Shown in pieces: positions 27,744-35,943 of a DNA stretch of 64,000 bases. Source of the DNA: Cobetia sp. L2A1 (lineage in GTDB: Bacteria; Pseudomonadota; Gammaproteobacteria; Pseudomonadales; Halomonadaceae); contig NZ_CP047025.1 of the NCBI RefSeq assembly GCF_009796845.1, positions 1,302,001 to 1,366,000 on the forward strand. The letters run 5' to 3'. The translations under genes were made by a program, and so were the position numbers. The stretch's first letter is position 1. Each line of letters begins with the position of its first letter. The notes below the pieces were generated by a model. The model searched no databases. It was not told where the DNA came from and saw only the letters and a program-made list of their open reading frames with translations.

Positions 27744-27938
27744 GTTCAAATTCAGGCAGTCACTCGCCACGTATACGTTCGCGGGAAGGTGCTCTTCTGA
27801 AACGGTCACTTTTCTTGCGATGTGAATGTGCCTGACGAGACCGGCGGGGAAATATGTCGCCGCCTGCTTGATTAGCTATCGGGTAATAGTTCATCGATCC
27901 GACGTAGTACTGCAGAGTGCTATCAGGTGATGTCGACC

Positions 27939-27988
27939 CCCCATGAAAAAGCCCCGCTGGCGAGTGCTAGTGGGGCATTTTCATGGGG
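27939..27988 (-). terminator. Terminator of the CBS-domain gene
   Basis: A long hairpin: CCCCATGAAAA (27939-27949) pairs with TTTTCATGGGG (27978-27988), and inside GCCCC pairs with GGGGC. Just past the stop of the minus-strand CBS gene. Confidence 0.8.
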
Positions 27989-28013
27989 AGCGTTTTCGAA
28001 TGGCGATACTGAC

Positions 28014-28433
28014 TCAGCAGCCTGATTGCATGATCAATAGTGCGCTCAGCACATCTCGGCGTGTCACCAGGCCCAGTAGGCGGCCCTGCTCAACAACGGG
28101 GTAGACCTTGGGGCGCTGACCGTTCATTCGTTGCGCCAGATCAGTGATGCTGTCACTGGGGCTGACGCTAAGTACTTCATTGCGCATCAAATCACCGACA
28201 TGGGCGTGTTGGCCGCAGTGGTAGGCACTGTCGAGTAGCTTGCCGAGAATGTCTTGCTCTGAGATAAAGCCGATCAGACGGTCCAGGTCATCGACGACAG
28301 GTACGCCGGGTAGACGATGGTGTGTCAGGCCCTGTGCGAGTTCGAGAATGCTGGTGCGTGCCTTCACTCGATAGCAATCGCGGGACATGATGTCGCGAAT
28401 GGTCGAGGGAACCGTGAGTTGCGCTGCTTTCAT
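28014..28433 (-). CDS. CBS-domain protein
   Basis: A 139-residue protein made of a tandem CBS pair (Bateman module): first repeat around VPSTIRDIMSRDCYRVKARTS...GVPVVDDLDRLIGFISEQDIL, second around VGDLMRNEVLSVSPSDS...VYPVVEQGRLLGLVTRRDVL. Such modules bind adenine nucleotides and sense energy state; a free-standing module has no predictable partner. The ATG at 28433 is preceded by AGGAGG, so seven upstream codons are excluded. It lies upstream of and on the same strand as its terminator, and about 140 bp past the reductase gene. Confidence 0.85.
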   Translation of the reverse strand: MKAAQLTVPSTIRDIMSRDCYRVKARTSILELAQGLTHHRLPGVPVVDDLDRLIGFISEQDILGKLLDSAYHCGQHAHVGDLMRNEVLSVSPSDSITDLAQRMNGQRPKVYPVVEQGRLLGLVTRRDVLSALLIMQSGC

Positions 28434-28573
28434 GGCAGGCCTCCTGCTCCCCACAGGGAGTCGTTCAATGAATGCCGATAGTCACTCGGATGGCTACCGG
28501 CGGCATGCAACCTGTGCCTAGAGCATAGGGCATTCGTACGTGGGTTGCCTGAAGGCGTCAACTCACGAAAGAC

Positions 28574-30058
28574 TCAGTCACCCGGACCACATTCCATGCA
28601 GCGCTCGACGATAGCTGGCCCCAGTTGCAAGTTGGCATTGAGGTCACGCAGTGCGGTACGCAGGCCTTCTTCGATCACCGGATGATAGAAGGGCATCTCC
28701 AGCATCTGCTCGATGGTCATGCGCTGTTGATGTGCCCACGCCAGCAAGTGAGCAAGATGCTCTGCGCGTGGGCCGAAGATCTCGGCGCCTAGCAGCAGGC
28801 CCGTTCCTTGCTCGCCGTAGACGCGTAGCATGCCTTTGTTCATGCGCATCACGCGGGAGCGGCCTTGGCCAGTGAAGTCGACTTCCCCGACCGCGTAGCA
28901 ATCACAGGCACCATAGCGCTGCTCGATCTCGGCAGTGGATAGCCCGATGGTCGCCATCTGCGGATCGCTGAACACGACAGCAATAGTGCTTTTGCGATGT
29001 CCTGCGCGCACATCGGGGAAGCGACCTGCGTTGTCACCCGCGATACGGCCTTCATCCGAGGCTTCATGCAGCAGCGGCAAGTCATTATTGGCGTCGCCCA
29101 CAATGAATACATTGCTTGGTTTGTCATCGCAATAGCGAGTCTGCAGGGTATGACGATTGAAGATCGGCACGCCGCGTTCATCCAGTTTGAGATTCAGCGC
29201 CTCGATATTGAGACGGTCTACATTCGGGCGGCGCCCGGTGGCGGCGAGCAGGTAATCGAAGCGCTCGGTCAGGCGCGCGTCGCTACCACGTTCGATGAAG
29301 GTGATCTCCACGCCGGCACCGTTCTCGTCTTCGACGCGTTCGATCTTCTCGACCTTGGCGTCGGGGTCCAGGTAGAACTCTTCATTGAAGACGCGATCAG
29401 CATTGGCACGGATTGTCTCGTCGCGTAGCGGCCCGATGGCACCGCCGACCCCGAACATGCGGATACGCACCCCCAGTCGACTGAGCGCTTGACCCAATTC
29501 GAGCCCGATGACGCCGGGGCCGAAGACTGCGACGGACTCAGGTAGATCATTCCACTCGAACACGTTGTCATTGATGATCAGGCGATCACCGGCGTTATCG
29601 AAGAAGCCCGGATAGCTGGGGCGTGAACCGGTCGCGATGATGACGCGCTCGAAGGTCACGCGGGTCTCGTTGTCGCCGATGATCAGGCTATTGGCAGTTT
29701 CGAAACGCGCGTTGCCACGTAGACGATCATGTGACGGGATACCCTCGATGGACTCGATCACGAAACCGACGAAGCGGTCACGCTCACGTTTGACGCGATC
29801 CATCACGGCGCGACCGTTGACCTTGACCTCGCCCTGGATCTCGATGCCGAAAGGGCCGGCATCACGGGCGTGGTGCGCCGCTTCTGCCGCACTGATCAGA
29901 AGCTTGGAGGGCATGCAGCCGACACGGGCACAGGTCGTGCCGTAAGGGCCACCTTCGATCATGACAACGGAATCGGTGTGTGCCTTGGCGGCACGATAGG
30001 CACCGAGACCTGCACTGCCTGCGCCAATGATGGCGACTTCAACCTGGCGTTCGTTCAT
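28574..30058 (-). CDS. Pyridine nucleotide-disulfide oxidoreductase (dihydrolipoyl dehydrogenase / GarA-like)
   Basis: A 494-residue flavoprotein disulfide reductase. FAD-binding IIGAGSAGLGAYRAAKA, redox motif CARVGCMPSK, NAD(P)-binding GPGVIGLELGQALSRLG, second FAD motif IFIVGDAN-like (NVFIVGDANND) and the C-terminal catalytic FYHPVIEEGL with histidine and glutamate. The redox motif has the RVGC spacing of dihydrolipoyl dehydrogenase-like proteins, but no 2-oxoacid dehydrogenase genes are near. Its upstream neighbour on the same strand encodes a peroxiredoxin-glutaredoxin fusion. In Marichromatium gracile such a fusion (GarB) sits beside a glutathione amide reductase (GarA), so this enzyme may recycle the thiol that serves the peroxidase. 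Confidence 0.85.
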   Translation of the reverse strand: MNERQVEVAIIGAGSAGLGAYRAAKAHTDSVVMIEGGPYGTTCARVGCMPSKLLISAAEAAHHARDAGPFGIEIQGEVKVNGRAVMDRVKRERDRFVGFVIESIEGIPSHDRLRGNARFETANSLIIGDNETRVTFERVIIATGSRPSYPGFFDNAGDRLIINDNVFEWNDLPESVAVFGPGVIGLELGQALSRLGVRIRMFGVGGAIGPLRDETIRANADRVFNEEFYLDPDAKVEKIERVEDENGAGVEITFIERGSDARLTERFDYLLAATGRRPNVDRLNIEALNLKLDERGVPIFNRHTLQTRYCDDKPSNVFIVGDANNDLPLLHEASDEGRIAGDNAGRFPDVRAGHRKSTIAVVFSDPQMATIGLSTAEIEQRYGACDCYAVGEVDFTGQGRSRVMRMNKGMLRVYGEQGTGLLLGAEIFGPRAEHLAHLLAWAHQQRMTIEQMLEMPFYHPVIEEGLRTALRDLNANLQLGPAIVERCMECGPGD

Positions 30059-30167
30059 CTCGTACTCTCCTGAAGGCCCGTGGTAGGCATGAGCCCTTAC
30101 TGATTAGTGGGATAGGCATGCGATTGCCGGGTGATAGGCATGGCATGCGTGAGAAAAAAGTAACGAC

Positions 30168-30917
30168 TCAGGCGCTGGTGAGGCTGCCGAAATAGCGTGC
30201 GACTTCATCACTCCCACCGATGTGCTCACCATCGATCCAGACCTGCGGTACGGTGGCGCGGCCGGTCATGGCACGCAGTGAACGGGAGGTGACGCCACGG
30301 GTGCCGACTTCAATCACCTCGTAGCTGATACGGGCCTCGTCCAGCATCTGTTTGGCACGTGCGCAGTACGGGCAGCCCGGCTTGCTGAACAGGGTGGCGA
30401 AGCTCGGACGACCGGCATCGACATCCAGGTAATCGAGCATGGTGTCGGCATCGGAAACTTCAAAGGGGTCGCCCGGCTTCTGCGGTTCGATGAACTGCTT
30501 CTCGACCACGCCATTGCGGACCAGCATGGAATAGCGCCAGCTGCGCTTGCCAAAGCCGAGATCACGCTTGTCGACCAGCATGCCCATGCCGTCGGCGAAA
30601 TCGCCATTGCCATCCGCAATCAGGCTCAGGTTCTCGGCTTCCTGATGCTCGCCCCAGGATTCCATCACGAAGGCATCGTTGACTGACAGGCAGACGATCT
30701 CGTCGACACCCGCGGCGTAGAAGCGGTCTGCCAGCTCGTTGTAGCGCGGCAGGTGAGTGGAAGAGCAAGTTGGGGTGAAGGCGCCAGGCAGTGCGAAGAC
30801 CACCACATTACGTCCAGTGAAGATATCGTCACTGGTACGATCAACCAGTCGACCGTCGCGGCGAATCTTGAAGTTGACGACGGGAACTTGCTGGCCTTCG
30901 TGTGTATCAAATTGCAT
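30168..30917 (-). CDS. Hybrid peroxiredoxin-glutaredoxin (Prx5-Grx) peroxidase
   Basis: A 249-residue fusion. Residues 1-165 are a Prx5-type peroxiredoxin with peroxidatic cysteine in PGAFTPTCSSTHLP; residues about 172-249 are a glutaredoxin with CPYC (FSKPGCPYCARAKQML) and the cis-Pro loop TVPQVWIDGEHIGGSD. It reduces peroxides with a glutathione-type thiol without separate glutaredoxin, as in Haemophilus, Vibrio and Chromatium homologues. The ATG at 30917 has CAGGAG upstream. The disulfide reductase gene follows 109 bp downstream. No OxyR gene adjoins. Confidence 0.93.
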   Translation of the reverse strand: MQFDTHEGQQVPVVNFKIRRDGRLVDRTSDDIFTGRNVVVFALPGAFTPTCSSTHLPRYNELADRFYAAGVDEIVCLSVNDAFVMESWGEHQEAENLSLIADGNGDFADGMGMLVDKRDLGFGKRSWRYSMLVRNGVVEKQFIEPQKPGDPFEVSDADTMLDYLDVDAGRPSFATLFSKPGCPYCARAKQMLDEARISYEVIEVGTRGVTSRSLRAMTGRATVPQVWIDGEHIGGSDEVARYFGSLTSA

Positions 30918-31230
30918 GTAACGGGCTCCTGCCTCTCGAGGCATATCCAATCAGGGTGGCGGGCTACTGATATTCGTTCTCGTGAACATCGAGGAATCAG
31001 TGCCTTGCGAAACTGGAGCCAGTCTATGCAGATGCTGCTACGGGGTGAATTTGAATGATTCAAGCGACTCGATAGTTTTTCTTGATCATTGGATGTGGCT
31101 GAGGTTTATTTCCTCCTGGAGAGTTGTACAGACTTGATATCTGTCACGATCATCCGCAGATAATGGGTAATGCACAGCACAGCACAGCACAGCACAGTCA
31201 GGCAGTGACGGCTGACAAGCGAGGCACGAG
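30918..31230. other. Divergent intergenic region with tandem repeat
   Basis: 313 bp between the Prx-Grx gene (minus) and the small acidic protein gene (plus). Apart from the CACAG repeat at 31173-31197 I see no strong signal. Confidence 0.5.
31173..31197 (+). repeat. (CACAG)5 pentanucleotide tandem repeat
   Basis: Five perfect CACAG copies end 33 bp before the ATG of the small acidic protein gene, in its promoter or untranslated leader. Pentamer runs of this kind change length by slipped-strand replication. Confidence 0.9.
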
Positions 31231-31572
31231 ATGAATGCTAGAGAGTACATGGCCAAGCACAATCTGGAGGGCGGCAAGGACAAGGAGGAAGACAAGCCTC
31301 AGAGTCTGGAAGAACACGCCTGGGCAAGAGCACGTGAATCCGGCAGTCATCGCCCCCGGAGCGGCACGCCGCACGACTGGGAAGACTGGGAAAAGTATCA
31401 CGAACAGCTGGCGGCTGACTCGGAACAGCTGTCGCAGAAGATCGATCACGATTCTCGTGTAAAGGCATCTCAGTCGAAAGAAGCTAGCGATACCGACGGT
31501 GAAGGTCATCAAGACAGTGGCAGTGATAATGACCATGTCGGTAGAGACACCAGCAGTAAACATACACATTGA
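31231..31572 (+). CDS. Small, highly charged hydrophilic protein of unknown function
   Basis: A 113-residue protein with no signal peptide or membrane segment. The N-terminal two thirds (EHAWARARESGSHRPR, HDWEDWEKYHEQL) are rich in Glu, His, Trp and Arg and faintly recall the helical DUF2934 pattern. The last 40 residues (Ser, Asp, His, Gly) look disordered. The minus-strand frame over the same bases is hydrophobic and has no support. GAGGCACGAG precedes the ATG weakly. It lies upstream of pmp3 on the same strand, 132 bp apart; both may be stress-related, which is a guess. Confidence 0.55.
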   Translation: MNAREYMAKHNLEGGKDKEEDKPQSLEEHAWARARESGSHRPRSGTPHDWEDWEKYHEQLAADSEQLSQKIDHDSRVKASQSKEASDTDGEGHQDSGSDNDHVGRDTSSKHTH

Positions 31573-31704
31573 TATTGAGTGCATCAGTCTCGATGAATAC
31601 GTACTGGCAAGATAGGTGCTGGTGCAAGACTGGTGACAAGTGACCTATCGTTCATGACTTCCGTGAGTTCACGGTCGTCATATCCAGACCGCAAGGAGCA
31701 CATC

Positions 31705-31866
31705 ATGGATATTATCCGCATCATATTGGCTATCATTTTGCCCCCGTTAGGGGTACTGATGCAGGTCGGGATCGCCAACAAGCACTTTTGGATCAACATC
31801 ATCCTGACGTGCTTCGGTTTCCTGCCAGGCGTCATTCATGCTGTATGGGTCATTACCAAGTTTTGA
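31705..31866 (+). CDS. Pmp3/YqaE (UPF0057) membrane protein
   Basis: A 53-residue protein of two membrane helices: MDIIRIILAIILPPLGVLMQVG and INIILTCFGFLPGVIHAVWVITKF with the PPLGV and GFLPGVIHA signatures of the Pmp3 family. In yeast and plants such proteins keep membrane potential under salt stress; bacterial copies are usually stress-induced. AAGGAG lies ahead of the ATG. A terminator follows. Confidence 0.93.
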   Translation: MDIIRIILAIILPPLGVLMQVGIANKHFWINIILTCFGFLPGVIHAVWVITKF

Positions 31867-31898
31867 TGCCGTGAATCGTTGAAAGATTTTGAAACCTG

Positions 31899-31936
31899 AA
31901 AGCCCCACTCGCAGACTCTGCGGGTGGGGCTTTTTG
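31899..31936 (+). terminator. Terminator of pmp3
   Basis: Stem AGCCCCAC...GTGGGGCT with an inner CGCAG/CTGCG pairing, followed by TTTTT. The rest of 31937-32201 is the promoter region of the next operon; no clear operator is seen. Confidence 0.85.
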
Positions 31937-32201
31937 CGTTGGCACTTTTTATCGACATTCAGACGGCTGTTTGCCTGAAAGGCACGCCATATATCGGCTG
32001 TAAAGAGGCGTAGCTCATTTATCGTATTGACGCACGGGCTGAGTTAAACGCTATTCAGCGCGGGAATACCTTGTCGACTTTGGTTTGACGCCGTAGGGTC
32101 AAAGTGGATGGCAGTGGCGGAGAGGGCGGTGGGCAAAGGCCCAGCGGTTCCCGAGTTACCGCTAGACTCCACTAATAAGAACAACATGATGGATACAGCG
32201 T

Positions 32202-33338
32202 ATGGTCATGACTGCAGAGCCCGACGTGCCGCAGGAGACCAGCTCCTGTTTTGCTCGATTCAGTGATGTACAGAAGAGTTACGACGGCGAGACGCTAGTG
32301 GTCAAGGGCTTCAATCTTGAAGTCCGCCGCGGCGAGTTCGTCACTCTGCTAGGGCCGTCCGGCTCTGGCAAGACCACCTGCCTGATGATGATGGCGGGCT
32401 TCGAAACCCCTACCCACGGCGAAATACTTCTTGATGGCGTCCCGATCAATAAATTACCGCCTCACAAGCGCGGTATCGGGATGGTATTCCAGAATTACGC
32501 GTTATTTCCGCATATGAGCGTAGCTGAAAATCTTGCCTTTCCACTGGAAGTCCGCGGCATGAGCAAGGAGGAAATCACCAGCAAGGTCGCCAATGCGCTA
32601 GACATGGTGAGGCTTGGTGAGTTTGGTGATCGCCGTCCTGGTCAGCTCTCTGGTGGTCAGCAGCAGCGCGTAGCTCTTGCTCGTGCACTGGTATTTGAGC
32701 CTGAATTGGTGCTGATGGATGAGCCGCTTGGCGCGTTGGACAAAAATCTGCGAGAAGAGATGCAGTTCGAGATCAAGCGTATTCATCAGCGTCTTGGCGT
32801 CACCATGCTGTATGTGACGCATGATCAAACAGAAGCGCTGACCATGTCGGACCGTATTGCGGTCTTCAATGATGGCATCGTGCAACAGTTGGCTACGCCC
32901 GAGGCGTTGTATGAAGCGCCCGAGAATGCGTTTGTGGCGTACTTCATCGGTGAGAACAATCGACTCAATGGTGTGGTATCTCGTCTAGATGGTGGCGAAG
33001 CGTACTGCACGGTGACACTCGATGGTGGTGAGGAGGTCAAGGCATTGCCGGTCGCCATAAAGGCCATGGGTGAGCGAACTCAGCTCTCACTGCGCCCGGA
33101 GCGAGTGCGGCTGTTGGCGGAAGAGAGCAGCGATGCGCCGTTGCCGGACAATGTCTTCACCGCCGAGGTCAAGGAAGTGATCTATCTTGGGGATCACCTG
33201 CGAACTCGCGTAGCAGTCTGCGGAAGTGAGGAATTCATCATCAAGACCCCCAATGCTGACGGTTATCCGGTGCTGAAGCCCGGGCAATCATTGAAGGTCG
33301 GCTGGGATGCACAAGACTGTCGTGCGCTGGATGCCTAG
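32202..33338 (+). CDS. potA: PotA-like ABC transporter ATP-binding protein
   Basis: A 378-residue ATPase of the polyamine/opine/iron group: Walker A GPSGSGKTT, Q-loop VFQNYALFPHMSV, signature LSGGQQQRV, Walker B LVLMDEPLGALD, H-loop THDQ, and a C-terminal TOBE domain from about residue 290. It energises the transporter made with the next three genes. Start codon ATG at 32202 or 32208 is undecided. The substrate is likely a polyamine or related cationic compound, by family. Confidence 0.88.
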   Translation: MVMTAEPDVPQETSSCFARFSDVQKSYDGETLVVKGFNLEVRRGEFVTLLGPSGSGKTTCLMMMAGFETPTHGEILLDGVPINKLPPHKRGIGMVFQNYALFPHMSVAENLAFPLEVRGMSKEEITSKVANALDMVRLGEFGDRRPGQLSGGQQQRVALARALVFEPELVLMDEPLGALDKNLREEMQFEIKRIHQRLGVTMLYVTHDQTEALTMSDRIAVFNDGIVQQLATPEALYEAPENAFVAYFIGENNRLNGVVSRLDGGEAYCTVTLDGGEEVKALPVAIKAMGERTQLSLRPERVRLLAEESSDAPLPDNVFTAEVKEVIYLGDHLRTRVAVCGSEEFIIKTPNADGYPVLKPGQSLKVGWDAQDCRALDA

Positions 33339-33414
33339 GGGCAGGTGACGCAGGCACGGGGCAGTACGCAGCAATCAAGACAGCACAACAACAATAAATC
33401 AGGGAGAATCATCC

Positions 33415-34539
33415 ATGTCAGTGATCAAGAAAATCATTCCATCTCGTTCGGGTATACCACTGCGCGGTGCGTTGGTGATTGCCATCGCCGCCGCGGGGAT
33501 GAGCGCAGGCGCCGTACAGGCTCAGACGCTCAATATCGTGTCGTGGGGCGGCGCTTACAGCGATAGTCAGCTCAAGGCCTATCATGAGCCGTGGGAGAAG
33601 AAGAGCGGCGATACCATCATCAATATCGACAAGTCTTCCAATGCACTCTCGGGGCTACGTGCTCAGGTGCAGGCCGGTAATGTGACGTGGGACCTGGTGG
33701 ACATGCTACCCAGTGATGCGTTGATTGCCTGCTCGGAAGGACTGATCGAACCACTGGATGCCGATACGCTGTTTGCACCGGCACCGGATGGCACACCGGC
33801 CAGTGAGGATTTCATCGAGGGCTCGCTGAGCGAGTGCTTCGTGCCGCAGATCGTCTATTCCAACATTGTGGCGTTCAATACCGAGATGTTCCCGGAAGAC
33901 AAGCAGCCAGACTCCATCGATGATGTCTTCAATCTCGAGGAATTCCCGGGCAAGCGTGCGCTGCAGAAAAAGCCGATCAACAACCTGGAGTGGGCATTGG
34001 TCGCTGACGGTGTAGCGCCGGAAGATGTCTATGCCACGCTGGACACGGACGAAGGCATTGAGCGTGCCTTTGCCAAACTCGATACCATCAAGGACAGCGT
34101 GATCTGGTGGGAAGAGGGCGCACAGCCACCGCAGCTGCTGGCGGATAAGGAAGTCGCCTTCGCCTCAGCGTATAACGGCCGTATCTTCAATGCTGAAGTG
34201 AATGAAAAACAGCCATTCTCGATCGTCTGGGATGCCCAGGTCTTCGAGCTGGATGGTTGGGTGGTACCGACTGGCAAGCTGGACAAGGTCAAGGACTACC
34301 TGATGTTTGCCACTGATACTCAGCGGCTGGCGGATCAGGCCAAGTACATTTCCTACGGCCCAGCGCGTACTTCGTCTGCATCACTGGTCTCGACTCATGC
34401 TGATACTGGCATCGACATGAAGCCACACATGCCGACCTATGGCCCCAACTTCGAGACTGCCATCCCCAAGGATGATGAGTTCTGGGCAGATAATCTCGAT
34501 GAGCTAAGCCAGCGCTTCAACGCCTGGCTGGCACGTTAA
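33415..34539 (+). CDS. PotD-like ABC transporter substrate-binding protein
   Basis: A 374-residue periplasmic protein with a signal peptide (about 1-37, ending AVQAQ) and the family-1 polyamine-binding pattern: TLNIVSWGGAYSDSQLKAYHEPWEKKSG at the N-terminus, VPQIVYSNIVAFNTEMFP, LADKEVAFASAYNGRIFNA and WVVPTGKLDKVKDYLMFA. CAGGGAGAATCATCC holds the ribosome-binding site. Polyamines, GABA-like amines or opines are candidates. A hairpin at 34561-34585 follows the gene. Confidence 0.87.
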   Translation: MSVIKKIIPSRSGIPLRGALVIAIAAAGMSAGAVQAQTLNIVSWGGAYSDSQLKAYHEPWEKKSGDTIINIDKSSNALSGLRAQVQAGNVTWDLVDMLPSDALIACSEGLIEPLDADTLFAPAPDGTPASEDFIEGSLSECFVPQIVYSNIVAFNTEMFPEDKQPDSIDDVFNLEEFPGKRALQKKPINNLEWALVADGVAPEDVYATLDTDEGIERAFAKLDTIKDSVIWWEEGAQPPQLLADKEVAFASAYNGRIFNAEVNEKQPFSIVWDAQVFELDGWVVPTGKLDKVKDYLMFATDTQRLADQAKYISYGPARTSSASLVSTHADTGIDMKPHMPTYGPNFETAIPKDDEFWADNLDELSQRFNAWLAR

Positions 34540-34560
34540 TCCTCGCACTGTCCTCGATGG

Positions 34561-34585
34561 CTCCAGTGGCTTAGGCACGCTGGAG
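34561..34585 (+). other. Intercistronic hairpin after the binding-protein gene
   Basis: CTCCAG (34561-34566) pairs with CTGGAG (34580-34585), with part of the loop able to pair too. No T run. Comparable in place to the hairpin after the polyol binding-protein gene, probably setting binding protein above permease output. Confidence 0.45.
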
Positions 34586-34668
34586 TCATTCTTGATGATG
34601 CTCGACAGCCATGCGCTATCGTCATGTGTCTGCCGAGTTTTCGCGGATGGCCGATCAAGGAGTGCAGG

Positions 34669-35940
34669 ATGAGTGATTCCTCCGTACCGGCAACGTCCGG
34701 CCCCGAGGGGCTGACTACCGCAGACGGTGTCCCCCTCAAGCAGAGTCTCAATCGCGCCGTGCGCCGCAGTCGCCTCAAGGCACTGTTGCTCGTGGCGCCG
34801 CTGTTGATCTTCATCGGGCTGGCCTTCGTCATGCCCATCTTCGACATGCTGTCACGCAGTGTCGATAACCCTGAAGTCTCGACCTACCTCCCGCGAACCA
34901 GTGAGTCATTGACCCACTGGGACGGAGAAGGATTGCCGGATGAGGCAGCCTATGCAGCATTGGCTCAGGATCTGGAGGCTGGTCTCAAGGCACGTAATCT
35001 GGGGCGAGTGGCATCACGCCTCAATTATGAAATGTCCGGTATGCGCTCCTTGTTCACGAAGAGTGCACGCAAGGCAGGGCGGATGGAGCCACCGTTCAAG
35101 GAAGCCCTCATCAAGGCTGACAAGGACTGGCAGGACCCGGATATCTGGCGATTGATCAAGCGTGAGTCTGGGCTTTATACCGCGTCCTACTATCTCGCAG
35201 CGATAGATCGACAGTTCTCGCCGACAGGGGAAATTGTCGAGAAGCCTGAGTATCTGCAGATCCATGTGGTGCTGTTCATCCGTACTTTCTGGATGAGTGC
35301 CGTCATCACGGGGCTAGCGCTATTGCTGGCTTATCCGGTGGCCTGGCTATTGGCGACCTTGCCTGCAGGGCGTGGCAATCTGTTGATGATTCTGGTGCTA
35401 CTGCCATTCTGGACCTCACTGCTGGTACGTACGACCACCTGGATCGCAATCCTTCAACAACAGGGGGTACTCAATGACATGTTGGTGGGGGTAGGGCTGA
35501 TCGCTGAAGAGGCGCGCATCCAGATGATCTACAACAAGACGGGCACCATCATTGCGATGACGCACATCCTGTTGCCATTCATGATCCTGCCGCTCTACTC
35601 GGTCATGAAGACCATTCCGCCCAGCTATATGCATGCCGCCCGTTCCTTGGGGGCAGGGCCAGTAACCGCCTTCCGACGTGTCTACTTCCCGCAGACATTG
35701 CCTGGTATCGGAGCAGGCTCCATTCTGGTGTTCATCCTCTCCATCGGCTATTACATCACGCCGGCGCTGGTGGGTGGGCAGTCCGGTCGCTTCATTACCA
35801 ACTTCATCGCCTACCACATGCAGACCTCGCTCAATTGGGGGCTGGCAGCGGCCATTGGCTCAATTCTGCTGGTCGTGGTGATCCTCTTCTATCTGGTCTA
35901 CAACCGCTTGATCGGTGTGGACAAGGTCAAACTGGGGTGA
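34669..35940 (+). CDS. PotB-like ABC transporter permease with long periplasmic insertion
   Basis: A 423-residue permease. The first helix is at about residues 35-58 (LKALLLVAPLLIFIGLAFVMPIF). It is followed by about 140 mostly polar residues before the second helix near 205 (VVLFIRTFWMSAVITGLALLLAYPVAWLLA), and then the usual BPD_transp_1 core with the EAA-type loop HAARSLGAGPVTAFRRVYFPQTLPG. PotB is normally about 285 residues; the insertion probably forms a periplasmic domain. Some longer permeases of this family have it as well. AAGGAG precedes the ATG at 34669. Confidence 0.87.
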   Translation: MSDSSVPATSGPEGLTTADGVPLKQSLNRAVRRSRLKALLLVAPLLIFIGLAFVMPIFDMLSRSVDNPEVSTYLPRTSESLTHWDGEGLPDEAAYAALAQDLEAGLKARNLGRVASRLNYEMSGMRSLFTKSARKAGRMEPPFKEALIKADKDWQDPDIWRLIKRESGLYTASYYLAAIDRQFSPTGEIVEKPEYLQIHVVLFIRTFWMSAVITGLALLLAYPVAWLLATLPAGRGNLLMILVLLPFWTSLLVRTTTWIAILQQQGVLNDMLVGVGLIAEEARIQMIYNKTGTIIAMTHILLPFMILPLYSVMKTIPPSYMHAARSLGAGPVTAFRRVYFPQTLPGIGAGSILVFILSIGYYITPALVGGQSGRFITNFIAYHMQTSLNWGLAAAIGSILLVVVILFYLVYNRLIGVDKVKLG

Positions 35941-35943
35941 CAG

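Larger units (their letters stand above)
27424..28013. other. 590-bp gene-free region
   Basis: Between the dsdA start and the CBS gene end. Its middle is more AT-rich than its neighbours. It holds an orphan plus-strand terminator (27712-27743) and the long hairpin that ends the CBS transcript (27939-27988). A 62-codon plus-strand frame from a TTG and an 80-codon minus-strand frame look non-coding. Confidence 0.5.

Noticed and set aside
27637..27825. 62-codon plus-strand frame with one hydrophobic stretch
   Set aside because: Starts at TTG without a ribosome-binding site and is cut by a perfect intrinsic terminator in its middle.
28574..30058. Housekeeping dihydrolipoyl dehydrogenase of a 2-oxoacid complex
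   Set aside because: No E1/E2 genes adjoin, and the same-strand neighbour is a Prx-Grx peroxidase; the name was kept general.
31173..31197. CRISPR-like repeats
   Set aside because: The unit is five bases with no spacers; a simple tandem repeat. No CRISPR array was seen anywhere in the window.
31198..31584. 128-codon hydrophobic minus-strand frame opposite the small acidic protein gene
   Set aside because: Hydrophobicity is the usual mirror of a charged coding strand; the plus-strand frame has the better start context and shares strand with pmp3.
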